Shown piece after piece: positions 1 through 8,751 of a stretch of 64,000 nucleotides of DNA (positions are counted from its first letter, which is position 1; each line of letters starts with the position of its first letter). Location: assembly GCA_001602955.1 (NCBI GenBank), contig LVAC01000006.1, forward strand, positions 1-64,000, written 5' to 3'. The DNA is from Sulfurospirillum sp001602955 (GTDB lineage: Bacteria > Campylobacterota > Campylobacteria > Campylobacterales > Sulfurospirillaceae). The position numbers and the translations under genes are program-made. Under the pieces are notes generated by a model that searched no databases, was not told where the DNA came from, and saw nothing but the letters and a program-made list of their open reading frames with translations.

Positions 1-83
1 GGCTTCTCTTTAACCCCGTTCTCTCAAACGAGGACGAAATTATATACCCAGACTCCTTAAAAAAAGGTTAAAGAAAAGAAAGG

Positions 84-731
84 CTACAAAATATGCGTAT
101 ACCCTGTTTCCGGTTCTATTGCAATAATGATTGCATTACCGGACACATCGGTTAATGTGATCTGGCATTGAGCCGTAATCATTCTATTCCTTTGGTAAAT
201 TGCTCCAAATCCACTAGGAACTCCTTTAAGCGGCCGTCCCAAATAATCAAACGATATTCGTTGGCTTCCGCCAAACTGGCATGCCGCATTAAAAGTTATT
301 GTAGAGACTCCATACTTCATTCCTAAATTCATCTCTTGCGTAGCGCCTACACCGTCAGAAAAAATAATTCCCGTATATCCTCCAGTAAGGTATTTCGCAG
401 GATCTAAAGGGTTAAGAGCAACTTCGTTTAACGTAAGATTTGGATTTGCATTTTTATTGCCATCGGAAAAAATCGTGTAAGCCCACTGATTATAAGTATT
501 AGCATCTGAGTTAAACACTATTTGCCATCGTTCCTGGTACCAAGTTGCATCATTCACATCAAACTTATCATCCATCATCGCCAAGTGTTGCGTATAGCGT
601 ATGTGGCTTACCAGTTGATCGGCGGCTTCGCGGAGGGGGTTGCGCGTGAAACTTGAGGATACCATATAGGAGAGAATGCCTACGACGACAATGACAAAAA
701 CCAATTCCAACATCGTGAATGCTTTTTTCAT
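84..731 (-). CDS. type II/IV pseudopilin-like protein
   Basis: The protein has 215 residues and begins with a class III (prepilin peptidase) signal: short basic MKKA, then FTMLEL and a hydrophobic stretch to about residue 28. F5 is the expected +1 residue and E9 the +5 glutamate. Such proteins are cleaved and N-methylated by PilD and assemble into pseudopili. The globular part is not recognised. It starts 11 nt after the stop of the GT39-like gene and is probably the last gene of that operon. The first ~130 coding bases (about 600-731) have the CpG-rich style of the window, while the rest (84-600) is AT-richer and CpG-poor, so the head domain may have a separate history. Confidence 0.8.
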   Translation of the reverse strand: MKKAFTMLELVFVIVVVGILSYMVSSSFTRNPLREAADQLVSHIRYTQHLAMMDDKFDVNDATWYQERWQIVFNSDANTYNQWAYTIFSDGNKNANPNLTLNEVALNPLDPAKYLTGGYTGIIFSDGVGATQEMNLGMKYGVSTITFNAACQFGGSQRISFDYLGRPLKGVPSGFGAIYQRNRMITAQCQITLTDVSGNAIIIAIEPETGYTHIL

Positions 732-742
732 GCGAGCCTCTT

Positions 743-1933
743 TTAGCCTAGCCTGTATAAGTAAAATGTTTTGACGACTTTTCCGACATAAACGATATCG
801 ATTTGTTCAAACCCTTCATCTACCTCTTTTTGAGGGCTAAGTTTGACGAAACCGCCGCTTTGAATACCGTAAAATTTCAAACGCAAGGAGAGTTTGTCGT
901 CCTTGAGAATAATTTTATCGATGCCTTTTTCATGTAAAGCTTGCGCCAACTCTTTAGCAATATGGTATTTGATAGCAAAATTACGCGACGGATTTTCCAA
1001 AAAGTAGTATAGCGGTTTGTGCAAATAGCTCAAAACCGTATTGCACACAAGCGTGGTCAGGATCAACCCGAAGACCAAAGTATGCCATTTGCGAAATTGC
1101 GGTAAGCGCACACGATAGCTGTTAAAAAAGACTTTAACCATCAATGGAACGGACAAAACGACAAACGGCGCAAAATCTTCCAATGCCAAACGCTGACGAA
1201 GCGACAAAATAAACGAAACGATCAAGGAGATAAACGAGATATACCATAGAAGATTTTTCTCTTCTTTAATCAAAATACGGTACATCGCATACACAAAATA
1301 GAGAAACAGCAACGGGGAAAATACGGCTGCGTAAATACCGAGCGTATCGACGAAGTAGCCCTTAGGCTTTCCTCCCGTGTCAAAACCGTACAGGTACATC
1401 GCCGCACTAAACAAGATTAGCGTCAAAATCGCCAAGTCGGTTTTTTTCTGCATCAACGCATAGATAAACAAAGCAATGTAAAAAATCGCAAACGAATTAT
1501 CGACAAAAAGCGAGCCGATCAAGATGACATGTGAAGCGACTTTATACTCTTTGAGATAGCAATACGTAAAAAGAAGCGTTAAGAAGATGACGAGACTGCC
1601 TTGATTGACCAGTAACGCCGCACTATTGACGCCCGGAAGAAACGCATAAATCGCCACGGCGATAATGCGATCGATCGTTCTTTTTAAAAATAATTTTCCG
1701 ATTTTATAAAGCAAAAAGATCGAGAGTAAATGCAAAAGGATGGACGGCAAACGTAACGCCAAATCATTTTGTCCCAAAAGACTCGTCGAAGCATGCGCCA
1801 AATAATGCACGATCGTATTGGCGTTGAAATAAATCTCGGCTTCGTCGTAGCTAATCGAAAGCGTTTGCGTCTCAAACATCAACGCCGCGGCACTGAAAAG
1901 TAAGATGAGTCCGAGGAAAAGACGCTCTCTCAT
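743..1933 (-). CDS. GT39-like polytopic membrane protein (ArnT/PMT type)
   Basis: This is a hydrophobic 396-residue protein with roughly ten membrane segments. After the first helix comes an acidic loop motif, SYDEAE (D30, E31), and later ALRLPSILLHLLSIF. That arrangement is typical of GT-C fold glycosyltransferases that use polyprenyl-phosphate sugars (Pfam PMT_2/GT39). Transfer of a lipid-linked sugar to a periplasmic acceptor is inferred from the family; the substrate is unknown. Its start overlaps the stop of the upstream amidotransferase gene by 4 nt (ATGA), so the two are probably translationally coupled. Confidence 0.65.
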   Translation of the reverse strand: MRERLFLGLILLFSAAALMFETQTLSISYDEAEIYFNANTIVHYLAHASTSLLGQNDLALRLPSILLHLLSIFLLYKIGKLFLKRTIDRIIAVAIYAFLPGVNSAALLVNQGSLVIFLTLLFTYCYLKEYKVASHVILIGSLFVDNSFAIFYIALFIYALMQKKTDLAILTLILFSAAMYLYGFDTGGKPKGYFVDTLGIYAAVFSPLLFLYFVYAMYRILIKEEKNLLWYISFISLIVSFILSLRQRLALEDFAPFVVLSVPLMVKVFFNSYRVRLPQFRKWHTLVFGLILTTLVCNTVLSYLHKPLYYFLENPSRNFAIKYHIAKELAQALHEKGIDKIILKDDKLSLRLKFYGIQSGGFVKLSPQKEVDEGFEQIDIVYVGKVVKTFYLYRLG

Positions 1934-2499
1934 AGTTTTAAAAAGTTATTTAAAATGGCATGACCGTGTTCACTCAAAATAGACTCGGGGTGAAACTGAA
2001 CGCCGTAGATGGGTTTATCTTTGATTTGCAACGCCATAATCTCGTGGTCGTCGGTACTGTACGCCGTAGGAATCACACACTCGGGAAGCCCTTCTTGCTC
2101 CACGATGAGCGAATGGTAACGCGTCGTCGTAAATTCTTCAGGCAATCCTGCAAATAAACAACTGTTGTGAAGCTGTTTGGTTTGAGAAGTTTTACCGTGC
2201 ATCATACGTTTGGCGCGAACGACTTTCGCCCCGAACGCCTGTCCGATAGCTTGGTGTCCCAGACAAATACCCAAAATAGGAATTTTCCCGCCAAAATATC
2301 GAATAACGTCCAAACTCACGCCCGCTTCGTTGGGAGTCGCGGGGCCGGGGGAAATGATAATTTTTTCCGGATGCAACGCTTCGATCTCTTCAACGCTCAA
2401 CTCGTCGTTTCGAATAACTTTAAGATCGGCTCCGAGTTCTAAACAATATTGCACGATGTTGTACGTAAAACTATCGTAATTATCGATCATTAACACCAT
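1930..2499 (-). CDS. pabA: glutamine amidotransferase, anthranilate/aminodeoxychorismate synthase component II
   Basis: The 189-residue class I glutamine amidotransferase has the nucleophile elbow GICLGHQ (C79) and the catalytic His/Glu pair in FHPES (H170, E172). The N-terminus MVLMIDNYDSFTYN is typical of PabA/TrpG. The start is placed at this ATG (2499) rather than 18 nt upstream, because the family begins here and GGAA lies upstream. It supplies ammonia from glutamine for p-aminobenzoate or anthranilate synthesis. No partner synthase is in the window, so PabA cannot be separated from TrpG; folate synthesis is slightly favoured because no trp operon is present. It follows citXG after 45 nt and overlaps the GT39-like gene by 4 nt. 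Confidence 0.85.
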   Translation of the reverse strand: MVLMIDNYDSFTYNIVQYCLELGADLKVIRNDELSVEEIEALHPEKIIISPGPATPNEAGVSLDVIRYFGGKIPILGICLGHQAIGQAFGAKVVRAKRMMHGKTSQTKQLHNSCLFAGLPEEFTTTRYHSLIVEQEGLPECVIPTAYSTDDHEIMALQIKDKPIYGVQFHPESILSEHGHAILNNFLKL

Positions 2500-2544
2500 A
2501 AGTAGTTCCATAAGCAAGTTTTAACTATCATAACACGCTTTTGC

Positions 2545-3891
2545 TTAAGATTCGACAATTCGGGAGAGTAGCCACGTAAGCGCCAGCAAATCCGCGCTGC
2601 CTCCGGGGGAGAAATTTTTGGCGATCATGGTTTGATCGAAACGTTTGAGCGCGTCGTCCAAATTTTGGTTTTTTAGACTTACATGTAAGATTTTTTGCGC
2701 TTCGTTTTTCGTAAATGCCAAGCCTTCCAAACCGCCGCGCGACCAGAGTGTGCTGTCATCGACCGTGCTCATGAGCAAAAGAAGCGTTTGTTTGAGGGCA
2801 TTCTCTTCGCCGAAACGATCATAGCATTCGCGAAAAAACGGGAGCGACGTTTCAAAAACGAGTGCAAAACCGCTTTGCGCCACCCCTCGAATGCCCAAAC
2901 TGCCCGTCTCTTTGAAAAAGCGCATTCCCGCACTGTTGGGTGTTTGACGCATCAAATCTTCTTCGACTACATGCGCGCACAAAACGTGAACTTCCGTTTG
3001 CAACGCCTGACATGTCAAGCTTTCGTTTCGAGCTTTAAGTCGCCCGATCGCTCCGCACAAAAGGGCTAAACAAAAGATCATACCTTTGTGCGTATTGACG
3101 CCTCGGGTCGCTTCAAACATCGCGTTTTCACACGCAATTCCGATACGTCGCAAATGCGAAAATGCTGCTTGAGGCTCTTCGTTTGCGTACATGTAAGCCT
3201 CTTCGAGAAAACGTTGTGTCCAAGGAACGATCGCTTCGATGCTTGCGTAAAACGTCGAAATATCCATATCGCGGTGTGCGCCGGAATTTGCTTGATCGAC
3301 CAGTCCGGGTTTTGGGGTGAGCTCGACTTCCGTTTTCATCGCACGTTTACACCACAGGGCTATGCTCTGTTTCCATGCGTGCTTTTGCACCGATGCGTCG
3401 ATATGACGATGCAGTTCTTCGTACGAATGAACGTGCGCTCTTGCACAGATTTTGGCTTCGTTATCGCATATCAAACAGCGTCTTTTGGGGTATCCGAATG
3501 CTTCGCGCGAGAGGATTTTTCCTTGTGCGTCAAGCACGTCGATGTCCATAAAACGCCCCAACGGATGCTCTTCTTCGATCTTACATGTCAGCCTTTTCAA
3601 TCCTTCAGAACGAGCCTGACATGTAAAGATAGCTTCCGCACCGCTGATGGCTAAGGTGGATTCAAAAGCTAAAAGCGTCAGTGCTTCACGCTCTAAAAGG
3701 AGGCGAATTTCGCGAAGGGCAATGTCAAAGATCACGACGGAGGAATGGGAAAGTTTGAGCGAACCGGGAATCGTGAGGCTTAAGCAGATGAGCGATACCT
3801 CGCCAAAGTGCGCCAAAAGCTCTTGTTGCCTTTGCGCGCGCTTCTCTTTGGCGTTTAAAATACTCTCTAGCGTCGCATGCGTATCGATCAT
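2545..3891 (-). CDS. citXG: CitX-CitG fusion: citrate lyase holo-ACP synthase / triphosphoribosyl-dephospho-CoA synthase
   Basis: One 448-residue protein joins two enzymes. Residues ~1-175 resemble CitX, which attaches the prosthetic group to apo-CitD; visible motifs are GRFMDIDVLD and the Cys-rich RRCLICDNEAKICAR. Residues ~176-448 resemble CitG, which makes 2'-(5''-triphosphoribosyl)-3'-dephospho-CoA from ATP and dephospho-CoA; motifs are ELTPKPGLVDQANSGAH, TRGVNTHKG and NFSPGGSADLL. Similar CitX-CitG fusions exist in some proteobacteria. The ATG directly follows the citF stop (TAAATG), so it is the last gene of the citrate lyase set. Confidence 0.92.
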   Translation of the reverse strand: MIDTHATLESILNAKEKRAQRQQELLAHFGEVSLICLSLTIPGSLKLSHSSVVIFDIALREIRLLLEREALTLLAFESTLAISGAEAIFTCQARSEGLKRLTCKIEEEHPLGRFMDIDVLDAQGKILSREAFGYPKRRCLICDNEAKICARAHVHSYEELHRHIDASVQKHAWKQSIALWCKRAMKTEVELTPKPGLVDQANSGAHRDMDISTFYASIEAIVPWTQRFLEEAYMYANEEPQAAFSHLRRIGIACENAMFEATRGVNTHKGMIFCLALLCGAIGRLKARNESLTCQALQTEVHVLCAHVVEEDLMRQTPNSAGMRFFKETGSLGIRGVAQSGFALVFETSLPFFRECYDRFGEENALKQTLLLLMSTVDDSTLWSRGGLEGLAFTKNEAQKILHVSLKNQNLDDALKRFDQTMIAKNFSPGGSADLLALTWLLSRIVES

Positions 3892-5391
3892 TTAGGCAAG
3901 TTGTCGCACCACGTCGATGATCGAGCCGTCGCGGTAGCGAATGACCGCAACGATTTTGTCGGTGTACGCGATCTGTGCAGGTTCCCCGCAAAGTGCAATC
4001 GCGCGCTCATACAGGGTATGAATATCGACGACATGTAAGCCTGCTTTTTGGAGTCGCTCTTTCAATTCACGGTTTTTAGGATTGACCGCGATACCTTGGT
4101 CGGTGACGAGCACGTCCACGCTCTCTCCGGGCGTGACGACGGTATTGACACGCTTGGTCACGGTCGGGATGCGCCCGCGCGTCAAAGGAGCAACGATGAT
4201 GGAGAGCTTTGCCTCCGCCGCCGTGTCGCTATGTCCGCCCGAAGCTCCCCTCAAAAGGCCCTTTGAACCGGTAATAACGTTGACGTTAAACGCCACGTCT
4301 ACTTCAAGCGCACTCAAAACGACGATGTCGAGTTGTTTGATGGATGCGCCTTTAGAGCTTGGATTGGCGTATTCGTTGGCACTGATTTCGATATGGTTTT
4401 TATTTTCTCCGAGCGATTTGGCGGCAAATTCGTCGAAACTTTGCACGTCCAATAGGTTTTTGATTAAGCCTCGTTTGAGCATATACACCATCGTTCCCGT
4501 GATTCCACCAAGCCCGAAACTGGCCTTAATGCCCTTTTCTTCCATACGTTCGCTCAAAAAGACGGTCGTTGCCAAAGAAGCTCCACCCGTTCCGGTTTGG
4601 ATACTAAATCCCTCTTGAAACAATCCCGAATGCTCGATCACTTTTGCCGTATGGCTCGCGAGCAAAAGCTCTTTGGGATTGGTCGTCATCCGCGTCTCTC
4701 CCGCGCCGATTTTAGAAGGATCGCCCACCTCGTCGACCACGACGATCGCATCGACTTGATCTTGATGCAAACTTGCCGGAACGTTCGGATATGCTTCCAG
4801 CGATTCACTCAAGACGACGACGTAATCGGCATAGTGCGCGTCCATCATCGCGTATCCCAAAGAGCCGCATTTGGAACGTCCCGAATAGCCGTTGGCATTG
4901 CCGAACTCGTCGCTAACGGGAACGCCTAAAAAGGCAACGTCGATGTGAAGTTCGCCCGATTGAAGCAGATGCACGCGCCCGCCGTGCGAGTGAATCTGTA
5001 CCGGTTTTTGCATCAACCCTTTTGAGATCGCTTCACCCAGCTTTGAACGAAGTCCCGACGTATAAATTTGCGTTACGACGCCGTTTTGAATGTGCTCGAT
5101 CAGCGGATCGTGAACGGAAGCCAAAGAGCTCGACGCCAAGGTCAAATTTTTAAATCCCATTTTGGCGATAACGTTCATCACGTTATTTAAAAGCAAGTCG
5201 CCGCCCCGAAACGCATGATGAAACGAAATCGTCATGCCGTCTTTCAATCCGGAGCGGTAAATCGCCTCTTCAATACTCAAACACAGCTTCGCACGTCGCT
5301 CTTCGCCTTTATTTTTCTCTTCGTAGCGAAAGAAAGGAGCATTGCTCGGCGTTAAGGCTTTAGGGTTAACGTATTTTTCGATATCTTTCAT
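3892..5391 (-). CDS. citF: citrate lyase alpha subunit (citrate CoA-transferase)
   Basis: The product has 499 residues from the start MKDIEKYVNPKALTP. An in-frame ATG 48 nt upstream would overlap citE far more. The chosen start gives the 4-nt ATGA overlap (5388-5391) seen throughout the operon. CitF exchanges acetyl for citrate on the acyl-carrier subunit CitD. It matches the CitF family along its length, including SFHHAFRGGD, the QTGTGGASLA region and GASGGHSDTAAEAKLSI near the C-terminus. The length is normal for the family (about 500 residues). It is cytosolic, in the CitDEF complex. Confidence 0.95.
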   Translation of the reverse strand: MKDIEKYVNPKALTPSNAPFFRYEEKNKGEERRAKLCLSIEEAIYRSGLKDGMTISFHHAFRGGDLLLNNVMNVIAKMGFKNLTLASSSLASVHDPLIEHIQNGVVTQIYTSGLRSKLGEAISKGLMQKPVQIHSHGGRVHLLQSGELHIDVAFLGVPVSDEFGNANGYSGRSKCGSLGYAMMDAHYADYVVVLSESLEAYPNVPASLHQDQVDAIVVVDEVGDPSKIGAGETRMTTNPKELLLASHTAKVIEHSGLFQEGFSIQTGTGGASLATTVFLSERMEEKGIKASFGLGGITGTMVYMLKRGLIKNLLDVQSFDEFAAKSLGENKNHIEISANEYANPSSKGASIKQLDIVVLSALEVDVAFNVNVITGSKGLLRGASGGHSDTAAEAKLSIIVAPLTRGRIPTVTKRVNTVVTPGESVDVLVTDQGIAVNPKNRELKERLQKAGLHVVDIHTLYERAIALCGEPAQIAYTDKIVAVIRYRDGSIIDVVRQLA

Positions 5392-6275
5392 TGTTCTTCT
5401 CCTAACACGCCCGACGCACGCGCCAAATCCAAAATCCATTCCGCGCGTAAGACAACCGGAGCATCGACCATTTTACCGTCCAAGGAGACGACGCCGAGCC
5501 CTTTTTCTTTGGCGTCTTTCGCCGCTTCGCAAACCTCTATCGCCCAATCGACCTCTTTTTTGGAAGGTTCGAACACTTTATGAAGCCATGGAATCTGATT
5601 GGGATTGATGAGCGATTTTCCGTCAAATCCAAGCCCTTTGATGTACTGCGCTTCGTGTACAAACCCCTCTTTATCTTTGACGTCCGAAAAGACCGAGTCG
5701 AACGCGCCGATTTTTGCCGCACGCGCCGCCAGTAAAATCTGATTACGCGCCGCACTCAGTTCGGTTCCTTCCTTGGTCCGTTGGGTGCGAAGGTCGCGTA
5801 CGAAATCTTCCGCGCCCAAGGCAATGCCCATCATCCGTTTGGAGCAACGTGCGATATCGACGGCATTCACGACGCCTAAGGCACTCTCGATCGCCGCAAG
5901 AAGCAACGTCTTTTTCTCACGTCCGATGCGGTTTTCGATATGCGCGATCTCTTGTTCCATCTCCAAAACGTCGTCCATCGTATCGGTTTTGGGAAGACGA
6001 ATAATATCCGCTCCCGCACGAATCACCGCTTCTAAATCCTGTAACCCGAAAGGCGAACTCAGCGGATTGACCCTCACGGCGGTTTCGATATTTTGGTAGG
6101 TAAAATGTTGTAAAGCGTGAAAAACCATCATCCGCGCCGAATCTTTTTCGCTCAGTGCCACCGAGTCTTCCAAGTCGAACATAACAGTATCGGGTTGATA
6201 AATAAACGCGTTGCAGACCATACCGGTGTTGGATCCGGGCACAAAAAGCATGCTACGTCGAAGTTTTTGTTTCAT
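5388..6275 (-). CDS. citE: citrate lyase beta subunit (citryl-ACP lyase)
   Basis: The start MKQKLRRSMLFVPG at 6275 gives a 4-nt overlap with citD; an upstream in-frame ATG (6287) would lie deeper inside citD. The 295-residue protein belongs to the HpcH/HpaI aldolase family. Visible motifs are FVPGSN, the acidic Mg2+ site motif VMFDLEDSV, and AIESALGVVNA, which contains a further acidic residue. CitE cleaves citryl-CitD to oxaloacetate and acetyl-CitD. Confidence 0.95.
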   Translation of the reverse strand: MKQKLRRSMLFVPGSNTGMVCNAFIYQPDTVMFDLEDSVALSEKDSARMMVFHALQHFTYQNIETAVRVNPLSSPFGLQDLEAVIRAGADIIRLPKTDTMDDVLEMEQEIAHIENRIGREKKTLLLAAIESALGVVNAVDIARCSKRMMGIALGAEDFVRDLRTQRTKEGTELSAARNQILLAARAAKIGAFDSVFSDVKDKEGFVHEAQYIKGLGFDGKSLINPNQIPWLHKVFEPSKKEVDWAIEVCEAAKDAKEKGLGVVSLDGKMVDAPVVLRAEWILDLARASGVLGEEQ

Positions 6276-6577
6276 AACGTACTCCAATCGGGCTCATTCA
6301 CGCCCAATGCACGCAAAAGTGCCGTTTGCACGCGCGCTTTGATCACAAAATCCAAAGCCCCTTTATCCTGAACCGTCACTTTCACGCGATCGACGTTCAT
6401 GGAAAGTACCGTCTGAAGCACTAAAGCCTCGATCGCATCGCCGTAGATTTCGGCAACGCTACTCTCCAAAACGATTTCGACTCCCGCTTGATCGTTCGGC
6501 ATCACGCGCACGAACGCATCGCTCGATTCTAACGTTCCCGCATGTGCGGGTTGTAAATGTACATGTAAGGTATTCAT
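6272..6577 (-). CDS. citD: citrate lyase gamma subunit (acyl carrier protein)
   Basis: The start MNTLHVHLQPAHAGTLESSD is at 6577 (101 residues); an upstream ATG would add an unrelated 24-residue extension. The GTLESSD motif holds the serine (S18) expected to carry the phosphoribosyl-dephospho-CoA group. DDKGALE-like VQDKGALDFVIKARVQTA is typical of the C-terminal half. It overlaps citC by 4 nt and citE by 4 nt. The prosthetic group would be built and attached by the CitXG fusion and acetylated by CitC, both encoded alongside. Confidence 0.94.
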   Translation of the reverse strand: MNTLHVHLQPAHAGTLESSDAFVRVMPNDQAGVEIVLESSVAEIYGDAIEALVLQTVLSMNVDRVKVTVQDKGALDFVIKARVQTALLRALGVNEPDWSTL

Positions 6578-7581
6578 TCTACTTCCTCTTTCATCGCCGC
6601 AAGCAATCGATAGGTACTTTGCGGTACGAGACGGGCTATCTCGTCCCAACGATTCTCTTTCATCGCACCTCGGACTCTCGAAGCCGAAATCGGCTCACCC
6701 GACTCGGCGATACGCTTAAGCTCCACAAGCTCGATAGGCGGATACTCGCTCGCTTCGGCAAGCCGTCGTTTCATTTGCGTATTATACTCGTTTGTGACGA
6801 CACATAAAGGCTCTTCTCCCACAAAACGATGCGTAATGCCTAAAGGAGGGGCTAAATGATGCCGAAAAATCGCCAAATCCAGTTCGGTATAAAGCGAATC
6901 GATTCGCCCCTTGTCTTTAATAAAGTACGTCGGGAACGTCGCTTTAGAGATCATATAATCCGAACCCTCGTGCAACGTGAGGTTCGAAAAATCGCGCACG
7001 CCTTCTTCAATCATACGGTAGCGATCCGCAAAACGAAAGAACGAAGCGTCTTCTTTGACCACAAACAGATGCACCCAATCCGATCGCGCACACGCCTCTT
7101 GCACCAAATAACGATGCCCCAACGTAAAGGGATTGGCGTTCATCACGATGCATCCGACCGTATCGCCCGAATGACGCAGTTTTCGTAGACGTTTTTTATA
7201 CGCTTCGATCGCATAGCTGTTTTCCATCAAAATGACTTCGCCGTGCGCTTGTTCGATGTATTTAAATCCGCACGATTCGAAGACCTCTTGATAGTGGGGT
7301 TTGGTAAATAAAAAGAGCTCAAAACGCCCTTCACGGTAGGCGACTTTTAAGAGTTCGCTCATCAAGCTTAAAGCCGCGCCTTCGCCGCGAATACTTTCGT
7401 CGATGGCGATATTTTTCAACACTTTGCCGCTCAATCCGCCGCATGCGACGATGCGATCTTCTTCTTTAGCGACGACGAACGTTTCGACGTCTTCGGACAT
7501 TTCCAACGAAACGCTTTGTAAAAATTCTCTGATTTTCTGCCTTCGAACCTTGCTTGTTTGGGGCACTTCAGAGAAAACCAT
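6574..7581 (-). CDS. citC: [citrate (pro-3S)-lyase] ligase
   Basis: The 335-residue product acetylates the thiol of the CitD prosthetic group using acetate and ATP, activating citrate lyase. The N-terminal half is GNAT-like (FVVAKEEDRIVACGGLSG, SIRGEGAALSL). The C-terminal half is a nucleotidyltransferase domain with CIVMNANPFTLGHRYLV, an HxGH-like motif, followed by PISASRVRGAMKE. The start at 7581 is chosen because AGGAG precedes it and because it overlaps the stop of the MFS gene by one base (TAATG). An ATG 81 nt upstream lies inside the MFS gene. Confidence 0.94.
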   Translation of the reverse strand: MVFSEVPQTSKVRRQKIREFLQSVSLEMSEDVETFVVAKEEDRIVACGGLSGKVLKNIAIDESIRGEGAALSLMSELLKVAYREGRFELFLFTKPHYQEVFESCGFKYIEQAHGEVILMENSYAIEAYKKRLRKLRHSGDTVGCIVMNANPFTLGHRYLVQEACARSDWVHLFVVKEDASFFRFADRYRMIEEGVRDFSNLTLHEGSDYMISKATFPTYFIKDKGRIDSLYTELDLAIFRHHLAPPLGITHRFVGEEPLCVVTNEYNTQMKRRLAEASEYPPIELVELKRIAESGEPISASRVRGAMKENRWDEIARLVPQSTYRLLAAMKEEVE

Positions 7582-8726
7582 TAGACTCCTTTTTGAAGCG
7601 CGTAGGCAAACCAAAGCGTCGCAAACGCGATGCACGTCAACAAGCCGATAAACGCGTGCCATCCTAAATACGCGTAAAAAACACCCGGCGCGAACGTCCC
7701 GATCGTACCTCCCGCATAGTAAAAAGAGAGATAGAGTCCGTTGGAAATCGCCCGTTTTTCATGCGCCAATTTGCTGATGAGCCCCGAAGCGACCGAATGG
7801 ATAATGAAAAATCCCGCGCAAAAGACGAACATCCCCGCAAACATCACGGTATAATCGCCGATATGAAAGATTTGAAGCCCGAGAGCGAAGATCACGATGC
7901 CGATCATAATGGTTTTCGTCTCGCCGCCTAAGCGTTTGATCAGCCATAAAATCCGAATCGACACGATAAAACCGATGATATACCCCGCATACATCATCCC
8001 GACTTTTCCGTATCCCATCGCCGAGCTGAGTTGTTTGAGCTGAAACGGAATAAAATTCAACAGTGCTTGAAAGACGAAAAAGATAAAAAACATCATCGTA
8101 TAAATATTCAAAAAACTTTTTTGCTTCAAAACATCGACGATTTGAGAGAGTTTCGGCTTCACGAAATCAACCTTCACCTCTTCGCCGACGTAATGCAAGC
8201 AACCGTACATCGCAATTAATGCAATACCTAAAAGAATAAAAAAGAGTCGCCACCCGAAAAGATCGCTCAGCGTTCCGGAGAGTAATCGCCCGATAAACCC
8301 TCCCAAAATCGTCGCCGCGATGTAGTAACCGATGGCTTGCTGAACCCTCTCTTTGGGCGTAATAAAACTGATATAACTCATCAAAGAGGTTAAAACGGCG
8401 GGAATCAAAACGCCTTGAAGCGCTCGAATGCCGAGTAACGCCGCGTACGTATCGCTGTAGGCAAATAAAAGTTCCAACACGCCCAAAATCAAAACGGCAT
8501 TTCTCAAAAAAAGTTTGGAGGAGAGCGTTTCTAAAACATACCCGTACACAATCGGCGCAAAACCTAAGGGGAGCATAATGACGGTCGTAAAAATAACCGC
8601 CTCAAAACGGCTTAAGGCAAACTCTTTTTCAAAAAGGGGTTGAATGGGCTGCACCGCATAAAGGGTGCAAAGCGTTAAAATCGTACATGTATAAATAATA
8701 AGAAGTTGGTAACGCGTCAAAAACAT
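7581..8726 (-). CDS. MFS transporter, first gene of the citrate lyase operon
   Basis: This is a 381-residue major facilitator protein with about twelve membrane segments. The start MFLTRYQLLIIYT places helix 1 directly after the N-terminus. The longer reading frame (to 8819) would run into the preceding gene. PIQPLFEKEFALSRFEA and the cytoplasmic loop SFITPKERVQQAIGYY resemble the YnfM-like MFS group. No CitS, CitT or CitM transporter is nearby, so this is the obvious candidate to import citrate or export a product such as acetate; the substrate is not established. The ATG sits in the T-run of a hairpin following the upstream gene, and no good ribosome site is visible. Confidence 0.8.
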   Translation of the reverse strand: MFLTRYQLLIIYTCTILTLCTLYAVQPIQPLFEKEFALSRFEAVIFTTVIMLPLGFAPIVYGYVLETLSSKLFLRNAVLILGVLELLFAYSDTYAALLGIRALQGVLIPAVLTSLMSYISFITPKERVQQAIGYYIAATILGGFIGRLLSGTLSDLFGWRLFFILLGIALIAMYGCLHYVGEEVKVDFVKPKLSQIVDVLKQKSFLNIYTMMFFIFFVFQALLNFIPFQLKQLSSAMGYGKVGMMYAGYIIGFIVSIRILWLIKRLGGETKTIMIGIVIFALGLQIFHIGDYTVMFAGMFVFCAGFFIIHSVASGLISKLAHEKRAISNGLYLSFYYAGGTIGTFAPGVFYAYLGWHAFIGLLTCIAFATLWFAYALQKGV

Positions 8727-8749
8727 AAAAAAGGAGCCGAAACTCCCTT
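8727..8749 (-). terminator. intrinsic terminator-like hairpin after the phosphoribosyltransferase gene
   Basis: On the minus strand AAGGGAG, a six-base loop and CTCCTTT are followed by more T (about 7 bp with one G-T pair). It starts two bases after the stop of the phosphoribosyltransferase gene and ends at the MFS start codon. It could terminate that transcript or attenuate read-through into the citrate lyase operon. Confidence 0.55.
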
Positions 8750-8751
8750 TG

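Noticed and set aside
1..83. Possible gene or terminator at the left edge
   Set aside because: Only 83 nt are available; no open frame or convincing hairpin was seen.
3088..3654. Long plus-strand ORF antisense to citXG
   Set aside because: The minus-strand frame matches CitX and CitG throughout; the antisense frame is a by-product of codon composition.
4082..4618. 178-residue plus-strand ORF antisense to citF
   Set aside because: CitF is fully supported on the minus strand, and the antisense product resembles nothing.
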